A stretch of DNA of 7,898 bases from UBA3071 sp965369635 (GTDB lineage Bacteria > Chloroflexota > Anaerolineae > UBA3071). Shown here one piece after another: positions 1 through 6,665 of this stretch. Under the pieces are notes generated by a model. The model made no database searches. It was given only the letters and a program-made list of their open reading frames with translations, and had not been told where the DNA came from. The stretch's first letter is position 1. Every line of letters starts with the position of its first letter. Location of the stretch: assembly GCA_965369635.1 (NCBI GenBank), contig CBDURC010000145.1, positions 1-7,898 of the forward strand, read 5' to 3'. Position numbers and translations under genes: made by a program.

Positions 1-268
1 TGGTGTCTATCCATGAGCTCACCAGTGCTCCCAAAACGTAGTAGAGAGGCGGCTGGCTCCCCTCTTGCGCCCAGAGCGCTTCCGCCTCCGGGTCTTGAAC
101 CGGGAGCGGATTCCCGTCCGCCAGGTGCTTCACATAGAAGTAGTGATGCAACTCGTCCGGGGTCTCGAACATGGGAGTGACCACGCTGTAAGTCCCCGCC
201 AGCAGCACGAAGAGCACGGCTACGACGAGGATGCCCCACTCTCTGCGCAGTTGCTCACGCCAAGCCAC
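1..268 (-). CDS. Membrane glycosyltransferase (GT39/GT-C-like), N-terminal part only
   Basis: This partial gene gives 89 codons before the window ends, so its C-terminus is missing. The start is GTG at 268, chosen because GGAGGT lies 5 nt upstream (274-279). It overlaps the end of the GT4 gene by 14 bp in another frame. Seen: a short basic N-terminus (residues 1-11), one hydrophobic segment (about 12-31), then an ETPDELHHYFY stretch (35-45), an LPVQDPE stretch (55-61) and QEGSQPPLYY (68-77), followed by what looks like a second membrane helix. An acidic Asp-Glu pair in the first outer loop, followed by a PPLYY element before the next helix, is typical of multi-pass GT-C enzymes of the PMT/ArnT type. 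Those use polyprenyl-phosphate sugars on the outer membrane face. Donor and acceptor cannot be told from this fragment. It is the last gene visible in the operon. Confidence 0.75.
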   Translation of the reverse strand, partial: MAWREQLRREWGILVVAVLFVLLAGTYSVVTPMFETPDELHHYFYVKHLADGNPLPVQDPEAEALWAQEGSQPPLYYVLGALVSSWIDT

Positions 269-1463
269 GGTAGACCTCCAGATGCTGAGAGGCTATGCCC
301 TCCCAATCGAAGAGCCCGGACAGCACCCTGGCGCCCTCACCCAGACCGCGCCGCAACTCGGGTGAGGTTGCCAGCCGGATGATGGCCGCAGCCAGCGATT
401 CCGCATCACCCGGCGGCACCAGCAACACGTTCTCACCGTCCCTCAACTCAGCAGGAGGCGGCTGTTCATCTGGGTTTGGAGGTGTGGTGGTCACGATAGC
501 GATCCCATGTGCCAGAGCGGCCATGAGAGTCCCGTGCTGAAACGAAGCCCCGTCTTGATAGGGTAGCACACAGCAGTCGGCCGCAGCGAAGCTTGCCGAC
601 ACTTCCTCCGGCGAGACGAACCCAGTCCACAGCACCCGCTCCTCCAATCCCAGTTTCGCAATTAACGCCTCCACACGACGGACGTAGGCCACATTTGTGG
701 GATCGCTAGAGCCCACTTTGCCGCCGATCATCACCAGCAGCGGCTCGCCGGGCAGCGATGTCTCTTCGACCAAGACACTAAGAGCATGCAACAAGGTTTC
801 GATCCCTTTCCTCTCGTTCATGAAACCGAAATGGCAGAGCAGGAAACCATCAGGCCCCAGTCCCCAGCTAGAGCGCCGCGCGACACGGTCGTAGCCACCT
901 GGCAGCCTCGGCTTGATGTTGCTGCCGATGGGGATGAGGCAAGGCTGTATCCCATGGAGCTTCAGCCTGGCCTGGTCCGCTCCGTTCGTGACGATGACCG
1001 CGTCGCTCCAGCGGGCGAGGGCCAGCACTGCCCGCCAGCGCAGCGGCCCGGCCTTGGGAAAAAGGTAGGGAACCAGCAGGTCGTGAAAGGTTACGACAGT
1101 GCAGGGGCGGTCAGCGCCAACCAGCCGCATGCGCAGCGGCAGGACATTGATGGCCGGCTGCATGGCGTAGGCCGCAGCCTGGTACTGGATGTGCAGGATG
1201 TCTGGCCGCACCTGCCGCACCACCTTGACGATAGTACGCCAACAGTTCCAACCCCATTCTCTGACAACTGGATGCAAGACACAGGATGCAGTTTGCCAAT
1301 TGCTTCCTCCCTCTTGCTTCCTCCCTTTCGCGTCTTGCAGCGTGGACGTGATGACGTGGACTTCGACGCCAAGGGCATCCAGAGCCTTACTCACTTCGCT
1401 GGTGTAGTCCCCCACGCCCCCCTGCATGGGAGGGAACTCGCCAGTGATCAGACAGACTTTCAT
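255..1463 (-). CDS. Glycosyltransferase family 4 (GT-B fold)
   Basis: A 402-residue retaining-type glycosyltransferase, of usual family length. The start is ATG at 1463, giving MKVCLITGEFPP with the glycine-rich first loop (QGGVGDY, 14-20). Its ATG overlaps the TGA of the GT2 gene as ATGA, so translation is probably coupled; I see no strong Shine-Dalgarno sequence. Further landmarks are TFHD (125-128), VTNGAD (158-163), GFMNERKG (213-220, the start of the second Rossmann domain) and DGENVLLVPPGD (342-353). The usual E-x7-E of GT4 is not present: the equivalent stretch reads YQDGASFQHGTLMAALAHG (302-320), with Asp304 but no second Glu. Residues about 42-65 are encoded by degenerate 7-bp repeats and form a loop that looks inserted. 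The protein probably acts in the cytoplasm or at the inner membrane face, adding a hexose or deoxyhexose to a lipid-linked glycan. The exact sugar is unknown. Confidence 0.88.
   Translation of the reverse strand: MKVCLITGEFPPMQGGVGDYTSEVSKALDALGVEVHVITSTLQDAKGRKQEGGSNWQTASCVLHPVVREWGWNCWRTIVKVVRQVRPDILHIQYQAAAYAMQPAINVLPLRMRLVGADRPCTVVTFHDLLVPYLFPKAGPLRWRAVLALARWSDAVIVTNGADQARLKLHGIQPCLIPIGSNIKPRLPGGYDRVARRSSWGLGPDGFLLCHFGFMNERKGIETLLHALSVLVEETSLPGEPLLVMIGGKVGSSDPTNVAYVRRVEALIAKLGLEERVLWTGFVSPEEVSASFAAADCCVLPYQDGASFQHGTLMAALAHGIAIVTTTPPNPDEQPPPAELRDGENVLLVPPGDAESLAAAIIRLATSPELRRGLGEGARVLSGLFDWEGIASQHLEVYRGLA
274..279 (-). promoter_or_regulatory. Ribosome binding site for the GT-C-like gene
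   Basis: GGAGGT on the minus strand, 5 nt before GTG at 268. It lies within the last codons of the GT4 gene and decides the start of the partial gene, which otherwise has no clear upstream signal. Confidence 0.7.
1270..1339. repeat. Degenerate heptamer repeat inside the GT4 gene
   Basis: Ten consecutive 7-bp units on the plus strand: GGATGCA, AGACACA, GGATGCA, GTTTGCC, AATTGCT, TCCTCCC, TCTTGCT, TCCTCCC, TTTCGCG, TCTTGCA. All have C at position 6, and eight of the ten have T at position 4. Exact copies recur at a 14 bp period: GGATGCA at 1270 and 1284, and TTGCTTCCTCCCT at 1300 and 1314. It encodes roughly residues 42-65 of the GT4 protein, between the second strand of the first Rossmann domain (VHVITS) and the following LHPVV. 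The reading frame stays open throughout. Confidence 0.65.
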
Positions 1464-2404
1464 CGGGAATCGTCGCCAGGTAAGAGTCTGGAGCGAAGCA
1501 CCTGCCCATAGGCCCGCACCCTCGCTGCGCGCAGCGGACGCTTGTGGCCCACCAGCCACTTGAGCCCCTCTTCGACCGTTTGGCAGACGTAGGTCGCCAG
1601 CAGGAAGAGCCGCAGCAATTCAGCCGTCGGGCGTCCATGATGCTTGCCGAAATAGCGCACCTTGCTGGTCTGAAAGTGGATGTGCCGGGCGGGCACCACC
1701 TGCTCGCTGGACTTCCCCTCGTGATGAATCACCTGCGCTGTGGGGAGATAACCTACCCGCCAGCCCGCGGTTTGGATGCGGCGGCAGAGATCCATCTCCT
1801 CCGAATACATGAAGAAGCCCTCGTCGAAGCCACCGACCTGGCCCAGCACCTCCCTCCGCACTAGAAGGCAAGCTCCCACGACCCAGTCCACCTCCTGTTC
1901 CACACCATCGGACCGGTCGGCCAATTGGTAGCGCCGCGCCCACCGGTTGTTCGGCCACCAAAGCTCCAGCAGGGTGCTCTCGAAGAGAGCCGTGGTCAGA
2001 GTGGGAAAGCGGCGGCGAGAGGATTGCACCGAACCATCGGGGTAGCGGAGTTGGGGACCTAGCGCGCCCACCGCCGCATGGACATCCATGTAGCGCACCA
2101 TCGTCGCTAAGGCATCACCCACGATTTCAGTATCGGGATTAAGGAACAGGACATAGCGTCCCTGGCTAGCTGCCAGTCCTTGATTGCTGGCCCGCGCGAA
2201 ACCCAAATTGTGCTCGTTGGCGATCAAGCAGACCTGGCGGAACTCCGCCCGCAGCATGTCCCCGCTGCCGTCGCTCGACGCATTGTCCACGACAATGGTC
2301 TCGAGGTTCAGGCGGCAGGCTCCAGGCTTAAGTACAGAAACCAGGCAGCGACGCAGAAGCTCCCGAACATTCCAATTGACGATGACGACCGACAGATCAA
2401 CCAC
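1460..2404 (-). CDS. Glycosyltransferase family 2, rhamnosyltransferase (WbbL-like) type
   Basis: A 314-residue GT-A fold enzyme starting at GTG 2404, 5 nt after GGAGG (2410-2414). The frame stays open upstream to 2569, but those 55 codons lie inside the prenyl synthase gene and precede the family start (VDLSVVIVNWN). Motifs seen: VDNASSDGS (39-47), NLGFARASNQG (66-76), LNPDTE (88-93, in place of DxD, for metal and nucleotide binding), WVVGACLLVRR (174-184), GGFDEGFFMY (191-200) and SEEMDLCRR (201-209), which carries the catalytic-base region. This order is typical of GT2 enzymes that transfer rhamnose or a similar sugar to a polyprenyl-diphosphate-linked acceptor. With gmd and rmd upstream, GDP-D-rhamnose is a plausible donor, but that is inference; many homologues use dTDP-L-rhamnose. 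It follows the prenyl synthase by 34 bp and ends as ATGA over the GT4 start. Confidence 0.88.
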   Translation of the reverse strand: MVDLSVVIVNWNVRELLRRCLVSVLKPGACRLNLETIVVDNASSDGSGDMLRAEFRQVCLIANEHNLGFARASNQGLAASQGRYVLFLNPDTEIVGDALATMVRYMDVHAAVGALGPQLRYPDGSVQSSRRRFPTLTTALFESTLLELWWPNNRWARRYQLADRSDGVEQEVDWVVGACLLVRREVLGQVGGFDEGFFMYSEEMDLCRRIQTAGWRVGYLPTAQVIHHEGKSSEQVVPARHIHFQTSKVRYFGKHHGRPTAELLRLFLLATYVCQTVEEGLKWLVGHKRPLRAARVRAYGQVLRSRLLPGDDSR

Positions 2405-2409
2405 CGCGC

Positions 2410-2414
2410 CCTCC
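2410..2414 (-). promoter_or_regulatory. Ribosome binding site for the GT2 gene
   Basis: GGAGG on the minus strand, 5 nt before GTG at 2404. It supports this start over upstream in-frame codons that would overlap the prenyl synthase gene. Confidence 0.7.
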
Positions 2415-2432
2415 GGGACAGCCAACAGAGCC

Positions 2433-2452
2433 AGCGGCCTACAAAGGCCGCT
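2433..2452 (-). other. Perfect stem-loop across the prenyl synthase stop codon
   Basis: AGCGGCCT and AGGCCGCT (2433-2440 and 2445-2452) form a perfect 8 bp inverted repeat around a 4 nt loop. On the minus-strand RNA it starts in the last codons of the prenyl synthase, takes in its TAG (2439-2441), and ends about 19 nt before the GT2 ribosome binding site. There is no U-tract after it, so it does not look like a simple terminator. It may shape translation coupling or mRNA stability. Confidence 0.6.
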
Positions 2453-3407
2453 CGACGACGAAATCGGCCAGTTCGTGCAGCGTCTGCCGCGGTTCCACTG
2501 CGGGCAGGTGCCGGAGAGCATCTTTGGCCTGAGCGATGAAGCCGCGCGCACCTTCGCGCGCTGCCTCAATGGCAGAGGAGTGGCGGATCATCTGCACTGC
2601 CTGCGCCACGCCGTCGTCCCCATCCGATCCTTCGACCAAAGCCCGCAATCTCTGTTTCTGTTGTGGATAGCGCTGCAGGAAGTAGAAGACAGGCAGTGTC
2701 AGGATGCCTTGCCGGAGATCGTTGCCCACAGGCTTGCCCATCACCTCCTCGTCGCCAGTGAAATCGAGGACGTCGTCCACGACCTGGAAGGCCATGCCTA
2801 GATAGCGGCCATAGTCCCGAAGCGACTGCACACCTGTCTCCGGCGCTCCACTGAACACCGCGCCCGACTCGGCGGACGTAGCGAACAGCGAAGCCGTCTT
2901 GCTGAAGATGCGACGATGGTACTCCTCCTCCGGCTGTTCCCAATTCAAATGTTCGAAAATCTGTCGCAATTCACCATCGCAGATGGTCTTCAGGGTCTGG
3001 GCAAAGAGTGAAATGACGCGTAGGTTCCCGGTCTCAGCCGCGAAGGCCGCAGCCTGCGCGAAGATGTAGTCGCCAGCCAGCACCGTGCTGCCTAGATCCC
3101 AAGACGCATTGATCGTGTGATTGCCGCGGCGCAGCAGTGCGCCATCGATCAAGTCGTCATGCACCAGGGTCGCCGTGTGCAGCATCTCCACCGCCGCTGC
3201 AGCCGCAATCACCGCATCCAGGTCGGGGTCAGCGTGAAACCTGGCCGACAGGATGGTCAGAGCGGGCCGCAACCGCTTGCCCCCGCTGTCCAGCAACGCC
3301 CGTAGCACTGCCGCCAACGGCGGATAGGCTTGCTCTGAAACCCCGCACAGTTTCGCTTCTACCAGCGCCAGTTCTTCTTGCACAAGTTCCAAGATGGGCA
3401 GCAACAC
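2439..3407 (-). CDS. Long-chain trans-polyprenyl diphosphate synthase
   Basis: A 322-residue all-helical prenyltransferase that elongates an allylic diphosphate with isopentenyl diphosphate. Motifs seen: GGKRLRP (42-48), the first Asp-rich motif DDLID (84-88) followed by RRG, and the second Asp-rich motif DDVLD (211-215), with GKPVGNDLRQG (224-234) after it. The fifth residue before the first motif is a small Ala (HTATLVHDD). In this family that fits long products, such as heptaprenyl to decaprenyl, rather than farnesyl diphosphate, where a bulky aromatic blocks chain growth. The chosen start is GTG 3407, 5 nt after GAGGAG. TTG 3404 and TTG 3428 are alternatives; the last would overlap the tatD stop by 4 bp but has no ribosome binding site. 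The product could be a quinone side chain or a glycan lipid carrier. The neighbours favour the second, although bacterial glycan carriers are usually cis-prenyl, so the quinone role remains open. Confidence 0.92.
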   Translation of the reverse strand: MLLPILELVQEELALVEAKLCGVSEQAYPPLAAVLRALLDSGGKRLRPALTILSARFHADPDLDAVIAAAAAVEMLHTATLVHDDLIDGALLRRGNHTINASWDLGSTVLAGDYIFAQAAAFAAETGNLRVISLFAQTLKTICDGELRQIFEHLNWEQPEEEYHRRIFSKTASLFATSAESGAVFSGAPETGVQSLRDYGRYLGMAFQVVDDVLDFTGDEEVMGKPVGNDLRQGILTLPVFYFLQRYPQQKQRLRALVEGSDGDDGVAQAVQMIRHSSAIEAAREGARGFIAQAKDALRHLPAVEPRQTLHELADFVVERPL

Positions 3408-3412
3408 TGTCA

Positions 3413-3418
3413 CTCCTC
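3413..3418 (-). promoter_or_regulatory. Ribosome binding site for the prenyl synthase gene
   Basis: GAGGAG on the minus strand, 5 nt before GTG 3407 and 8 nt before TTG 3404. It lies inside the frame of the longer TTG 3428 reading and argues for the shorter protein. Confidence 0.6.
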
Positions 3419-3424
3419 GATCGA

Positions 3425-4201
3425 TCAAGACAATCCGAAAAGCTGTCTGGCGGCTGCTGCTGTCTGCTCGCCTACCTCTGTCTCCCCCACACCATGCAGT
3501 TCCGCCACGGCCGCGGCCACCAGAGCGACGCGTGCCGGCTCGTTCCGCTTCCCCCGATAGGGATGCGGTGCAAGATACGGCGCATCCGTCTCAATCAGCA
3601 ACCGCTTCAGCGGCAGTTCCCGCACCAATGCCCGCAGACGGCGGGCATTACGAAACGTCACCGGGCCAGCGATGCCCAGGCAATAGCCCAGATCGAACAC
3701 CTTCTCTGCCATGGCCCGATCGCCGGAGAAGGCATGTAGCACGCCCTTGAAACTGGATATTGCATATTGGATATTCTCCGCCAGGATGGCCATCACCTCG
3801 CTGTGCGCCTCGCGGTCATGCACGATGACGGGCAGATCCAACTCGGTGGCCAGCGCCAGTAGCTGCCGGAAGACTCGCCGCTGCTTTTCACGCGGTGACA
3901 GGTCACGGTAGAAATCCAGGCCGATCTCACCGATGGCCACGACCTTCGGCTGTGCTGCCAGTAGCCGCAGTTCGGCGACAGCCTCATCGGTCACCGTCTT
4001 GGCTTCGTGCGGATGCACGCCCACGGCAGCATAGACTTCAGGATAGCGTTCGGCCAGCGCTACGGCTCGCCGGCTGCTCTCCAGATTATAGCCCGGATTG
4101 ATGATGAATTCGACACCTGCCTCTCGCGCCCGCTGCACGACCGTTTCACGATCGCGGTCGAACTTGGAGAAGTCGAGATGGCAGTGCGAATCGATCAACA
4201 T
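3425..4201 (-). CDS. TatD-family metal-dependent hydrolase (putative DNase)
   Basis: A 258-residue TIM-barrel hydrolase, the usual length for the TatD/YcfH family. Metal ligands seen in order: HCH (His6, His8), GEIGLDFY (Glu92), VHDR (His128), LHAFSG (His156) and ETDAPYLAP (Asp206). The set is complete, so the enzyme should be active. Family members are divalent-metal 3'-5' exonucleases or related phosphohydrolases, and some process D-aminoacyl-tRNA; the substrate here is unknown. The start is ATG 4201, 3 bp after the stop of the mutase gene, with no clear ribosome binding site, so coupling to the mutase is likely. Residues 143-149 (NIQYAIS) are encoded by three 7-bp repeats, much richer in A and T than the rest of the gene, and lie in the loop before the His156 strand. 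Nothing links it to sugar synthesis, and I take it as a housekeeping passenger in the operon. Confidence 0.93.
   Translation of the reverse strand: MLIDSHCHLDFSKFDRDRETVVQRAREAGVEFIINPGYNLESSRRAVALAERYPEVYAAVGVHPHEAKTVTDEAVAELRLLAAQPKVVAIGEIGLDFYRDLSPREKQRRVFRQLLALATELDLPVIVHDREAHSEVMAILAENIQYAISSFKGVLHAFSGDRAMAEKVFDLGYCLGIAGPVTFRNARRLRALVRELPLKRLLIETDAPYLAPHPYRGKRNEPARVALVAAAVAELHGVGETEVGEQTAAAARQLFGLS
3755..3775. repeat. Three heptamer repeats inside the TatD gene
   Basis: GGATATT, GCATATT, GGATATT in tandem on the plus strand (AATATCC, AATATGC, AATATCC in gene sense). The 21 bp keep the frame and encode residues 143-149. They form an AT-rich island in a GC-rich gene. Confidence 0.65.
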
Positions 4202-4204
4202 GGG

Positions 4205-5626
4205 CTAGGCCAACCCCGCCAACTCCAGCCCTCTCTGCAAAATGGCCGGCACGAGATCCTGACGCGTCGTCTCGCAGTACACCCGGATGATGGGCTCGGT
4301 GCCCGAGAAGCGCACCAAGAGCCAACCGCCATCCTCCATCACGAACTTGTAGCCATCGACGGTGACGATACCAGTTACTTTCAGGCCAGCGATGCGCTTT
4401 GGACTGGCAGCGTCTAGCCGCGCCTTGGCCATGGGGCGCTTCTCGTCGGGGAAGCGGGTGTCCACACGGTCGTAGTAGTGCGGCCCCACCTTGCTGTAGA
4501 GGTACTCGATGAGCTGCGAAGGAGTCTTATCCGTCTTCACCATGAGGTCGAGCAGCAACAGTCCAGCCAGAATGCCATCCCGCTCCGGCACGTGGCCGCG
4601 GAAGGCGTAGCCGCCGCTCTCCTCGCCACCGATCAACGCATCCACTTCCAGCATCTTCGGGGCCACGTACTTGAAACCCACGCCGGTCTGGTGCACCGGC
4701 ACACCGTAGATCTCCCCCAGCTTCTCCAGCATAGAGGTGGTGGAGAGCGTCTTGACAATAGGTCCCCGCTCGCCCCGTACGTCCAGCAGGTACAGCGCCA
4801 GCAGGGCGTAGACCTGAAGCTGATTGATGAAGTTGCCGTGCTCGTCGCCCATGCCCACACGATCGGCATCGCCGTCCAGAATGATGGCCACATCCGCGCC
4901 CACTTCCCGCAGCCTCTGGAGGCCGACGTTGACATTCGGGGGAATGGGCTCAGGCCGCGACATCTCAGGGAACAAAGGGCGGCGCTCGGCGTGGATTTCG
5001 ACGATCTTCGTGCGACCACCACCAAGGATGCTGGGAAACCACCCCGCCCCATTCCCCCACATGGCATCCACCAGCACGGTGAAGCCAGCGTCCTTGATAG
5101 GCTGCACATCAATCAGCCGCGCCAGTTGCGCCAGATAAGCCGGGGCCGGATCGAAATACTGCACAAGCCCCTGATCCTCTGCCTCCTGCAGCGGCAACCG
5201 CTTCACCTGCTCGATGGGCGGAATGCGGGCCTCGATCTCCCTCAACCCTTGCGGGTCCACGGCACCGCCGTGCTCATCCCGCACTTTGAAGCCGTTGTCC
5301 CAGGGCGGGTTGTGGCTGGCCGTGATATTCACCGCGCCGATGGCCTGGCGAGCCACCACGCTGAAGGAAATCGCTGGCGTAGGCACGCCGCCGCCACAGG
5401 AGTGCACTTGGATGCCATTGCCAGCTAGAACCTCGGCAACGGCGGCAACGAAATGCTCCGACGCGAAGCGATTGTCGCCCCCCACCACCACGCCACCATC
5501 GGTTGGCCCTTTGCCAAGCAGATAGGCGGCGAATCCCTGCGCGCAACGGCGCACATTGTCAAACGTATAGTCCTCGGCGATGCGGGCCCGCCAGCCGTCT
5601 GTGCCGAAATGAATAACGTCAGCCAC
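4205..5626 (-). CDS. Phosphomannomutase/phosphoglucomutase (alpha-D-phosphohexomutase family)
   Basis: A 473-residue phosphohexomutase with all four family signatures: FGTDGWR (7-13), the phosphoserine loop ITASHNP (101-107, Ser104 the phosphate carrier), the magnesium loop DGDADR (251-256), the sugar-specificity loop GEESGG (334-339) and the phosphate-binding RFSGTEP (439-445). It interconverts hexose-6-phosphate and hexose-1-phosphate in the cytoplasm. Sequence alone does not separate mannose from glucose use; because gmd and rmd lie directly upstream, mannose-1-phosphate production for GDP-mannose is likely. The start is GTG 5626, 5 nt after GGGAGG (5632-5637). It begins 27 bp after the gmd stop and ends 3 bp before tatD. 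Length and motif spacing are normal. Confidence 0.93.
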   Translation of the reverse strand: MADVIHFGTDGWRARIAEDYTFDNVRRCAQGFAAYLLGKGPTDGGVVVGGDNRFASEHFVAAVAEVLAGNGIQVHSCGGGVPTPAISFSVVARQAIGAVNITASHNPPWDNGFKVRDEHGGAVDPQGLREIEARIPPIEQVKRLPLQEAEDQGLVQYFDPAPAYLAQLARLIDVQPIKDAGFTVLVDAMWGNGAGWFPSILGGGRTKIVEIHAERRPLFPEMSRPEPIPPNVNVGLQRLREVGADVAIILDGDADRVGMGDEHGNFINQLQVYALLALYLLDVRGERGPIVKTLSTTSMLEKLGEIYGVPVHQTGVGFKYVAPKMLEVDALIGGEESGGYAFRGHVPERDGILAGLLLLDLMVKTDKTPSQLIEYLYSKVGPHYYDRVDTRFPDEKRPMAKARLDAASPKRIAGLKVTGIVTVDGYKFVMEDGGWLLVRFSGTEPIIRVYCETTRQDLVPAILQRGLELAGLA

Positions 5627-5631
5627 TCTCT

Positions 5632-5637
5632 CCTCCC
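5632..5637 (-). promoter_or_regulatory. Ribosome binding site for the phosphohexomutase gene
   Basis: GGGAGG on the minus strand, 5 nt before the GTG at 5626. It supports GTG as the start of the FGTDGWR-type N-terminus. Confidence 0.7.
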
Positions 5638-5653
5638 ACTTTCAAGGCTACCT

Positions 5654-6643
5654 TCACCAAGCCAGGCGCGGCATGTGATTGCCCGCCTTCTGCAACACTT
5701 CCAGATCAGTGTCCACCATCATCTGCACCAGTTCCTGGAAGCTGACGATGGGCTCCCAGCTCAGCACCCGCCGGGCTTTGCTGGGGTCGCTGACCAGGAG
5801 ATCAACCTCGGCAGGGCGGTAGAACTTCGGATCGACGACCACGTACTTCTCCCAATCCAGATCCAGGCAGCCAAACGCCACCTCACACAGTTCCCGCACG
5901 GAATGCGTCGTGCCGCTACCGACGACGTAGTTATCCGGCTTGTCCTGTTGGAGCATCAGCCACATGGCACGCACATAGTCGCCAGCGTAGCCCCAGTCCC
6001 GGCGCGCCTCCATATTGCCCAGCCGCAGTTCGTCCGCCAGACCGAGCTTGATCCTGGCCGCCCCGTGGGTCACCTTGCGGGTGACGAACTCCAGGCCGCG
6101 CCGGGGAGACTCGTGGTTGAAAAGGATGCCCGACACTGCAAACAGGCCATAGCTTTCGCGGTAGTTGATGGTGATCCAGTGCCCATACACCTTGGCCACC
6201 CCGTACGGGCTGCGCGGATAGAAAGGTGTGTCCTCGTTCTGAGGCACCGTCCGCACCTTGCCAAACATCTCGCTGCTCGAGGCCTGATAGAACTTGATGC
6301 CCTTGTTGGCGATACGGATGGCATCCAGCATGCGCGTCACCCCCAGAGCCGTGATCTCACCGGTGAGCACGGGCTGCTCGAAGGAGGTGGGCACGAAGCT
6401 CTGTGCCGCCAGATTGTACACCTCCTCAGGCTGGTATTTCTCCAGCAGGTTGATGAGGCTGACCTGGTCCAGCAGGTCGCCTTGCACCAGCGTGATCTTG
6501 TCCTGGATGTGGCGGATGCGCTCGAAGTTGATGGTGCTGGTGCGCCGCACCATGCCCACCACATCGTAACCCTTTTCCAACAGAAACTCGGCCAGGTATC
6601 CGCCATCCTGCCCGGTGATGCCGGTGATCAACGCCCTTGGCAT
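5654..6643 (-). CDS. gmd: GDP-mannose 4,6-dehydratase
   Basis: A 329-residue extended short-chain dehydrogenase that converts GDP-D-mannose to GDP-4-keto-6-deoxy-D-mannose using bound NADP. Seen: the Rossmann motif TGITGQDGGYL (7-17), NLAAQSFV (77-84), ASSSEMFG (121-128), SPYGVAKVYGHW (145-156, with catalytic Tyr147 and Lys151), LFNHESPRRG (174-183) and EARRDWGYAGDYV (212-224). Together these are diagnostic for Gmd. The start is ATG 6643, 7 nt after a perfect AGGAGG (6651-6656). The frame is open to 6748, but those 35 codons cross a tandem repeat and have no family similarity. It stands 166 bp after the reductase gene, the widest gap in the cluster, so it could have its own control, though I see no convincing promoter there. 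Its product is the substrate of the upstream reductase. Confidence 0.97.
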   Translation of the reverse strand: MPRALITGITGQDGGYLAEFLLEKGYDVVGMVRRTSTINFERIRHIQDKITLVQGDLLDQVSLINLLEKYQPEEVYNLAAQSFVPTSFEQPVLTGEITALGVTRMLDAIRIANKGIKFYQASSSEMFGKVRTVPQNEDTPFYPRSPYGVAKVYGHWITINYRESYGLFAVSGILFNHESPRRGLEFVTRKVTHGAARIKLGLADELRLGNMEARRDWGYAGDYVRAMWLMLQQDKPDNYVVGSGTTHSVRELCEVAFGCLDLDWEKYVVVDPKFYRPAEVDLLVSDPSKARRVLSWEPIVSFQELVQMMVDTDLEVLQKAGNHMPRLAW

Positions 6644-6650
6644 GGATCTT

Positions 6651-6656
6651 CCTCCT
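6651..6656 (-). promoter_or_regulatory. gmd: Ribosome binding site for gmd
   Basis: AGGAGG on the minus strand, 7 nt before ATG 6643. It is a full-consensus site, the best in the window, and settles the gmd start. Confidence 0.85.
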
Positions 6657-6665
6657 GTTTCATTG

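Noticed and set aside
786..1511. Open plus-strand frame of 241 codons opposite the GT4 gene
   Set aside because: It has no domain or convincing start and is explained by the codon bias of the gene on the other strand.
1464..1559. A 32-codon N-terminal extension of the GT4 gene
   Set aside because: The conserved MKVCLITGEFPP start is at ATG 1463, and the extension overlaps the GT2 gene in another frame.
2433..2452. Rho-independent terminator between the prenyl synthase and GT2 genes
   Set aside because: No T-run follows the stem on the transcribed strand, and the GT2 gene follows within 34 bp without a visible promoter.
2405..2569. A 55-codon N-terminal extension of the GT2 gene
   Set aside because: It would lie inside the prenyl synthase coding sequence, precedes the family's normal start, and GGAGG sits 5 nt before GTG 2404.
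3408..3428. TTG at 3428 as the prenyl synthase start, overlapping the tatD stop
   Set aside because: No ribosome binding site precedes it, while GAGGAG at 3413-3418 points to GTG 3407 (or TTG 3404). It remains possible through coupled translation.
4478..5428. Open plus-strand frame of 316 codons opposite the phosphohexomutase
   Set aside because: It is antisense to a gene with all family motifs and has no recognisable domain.
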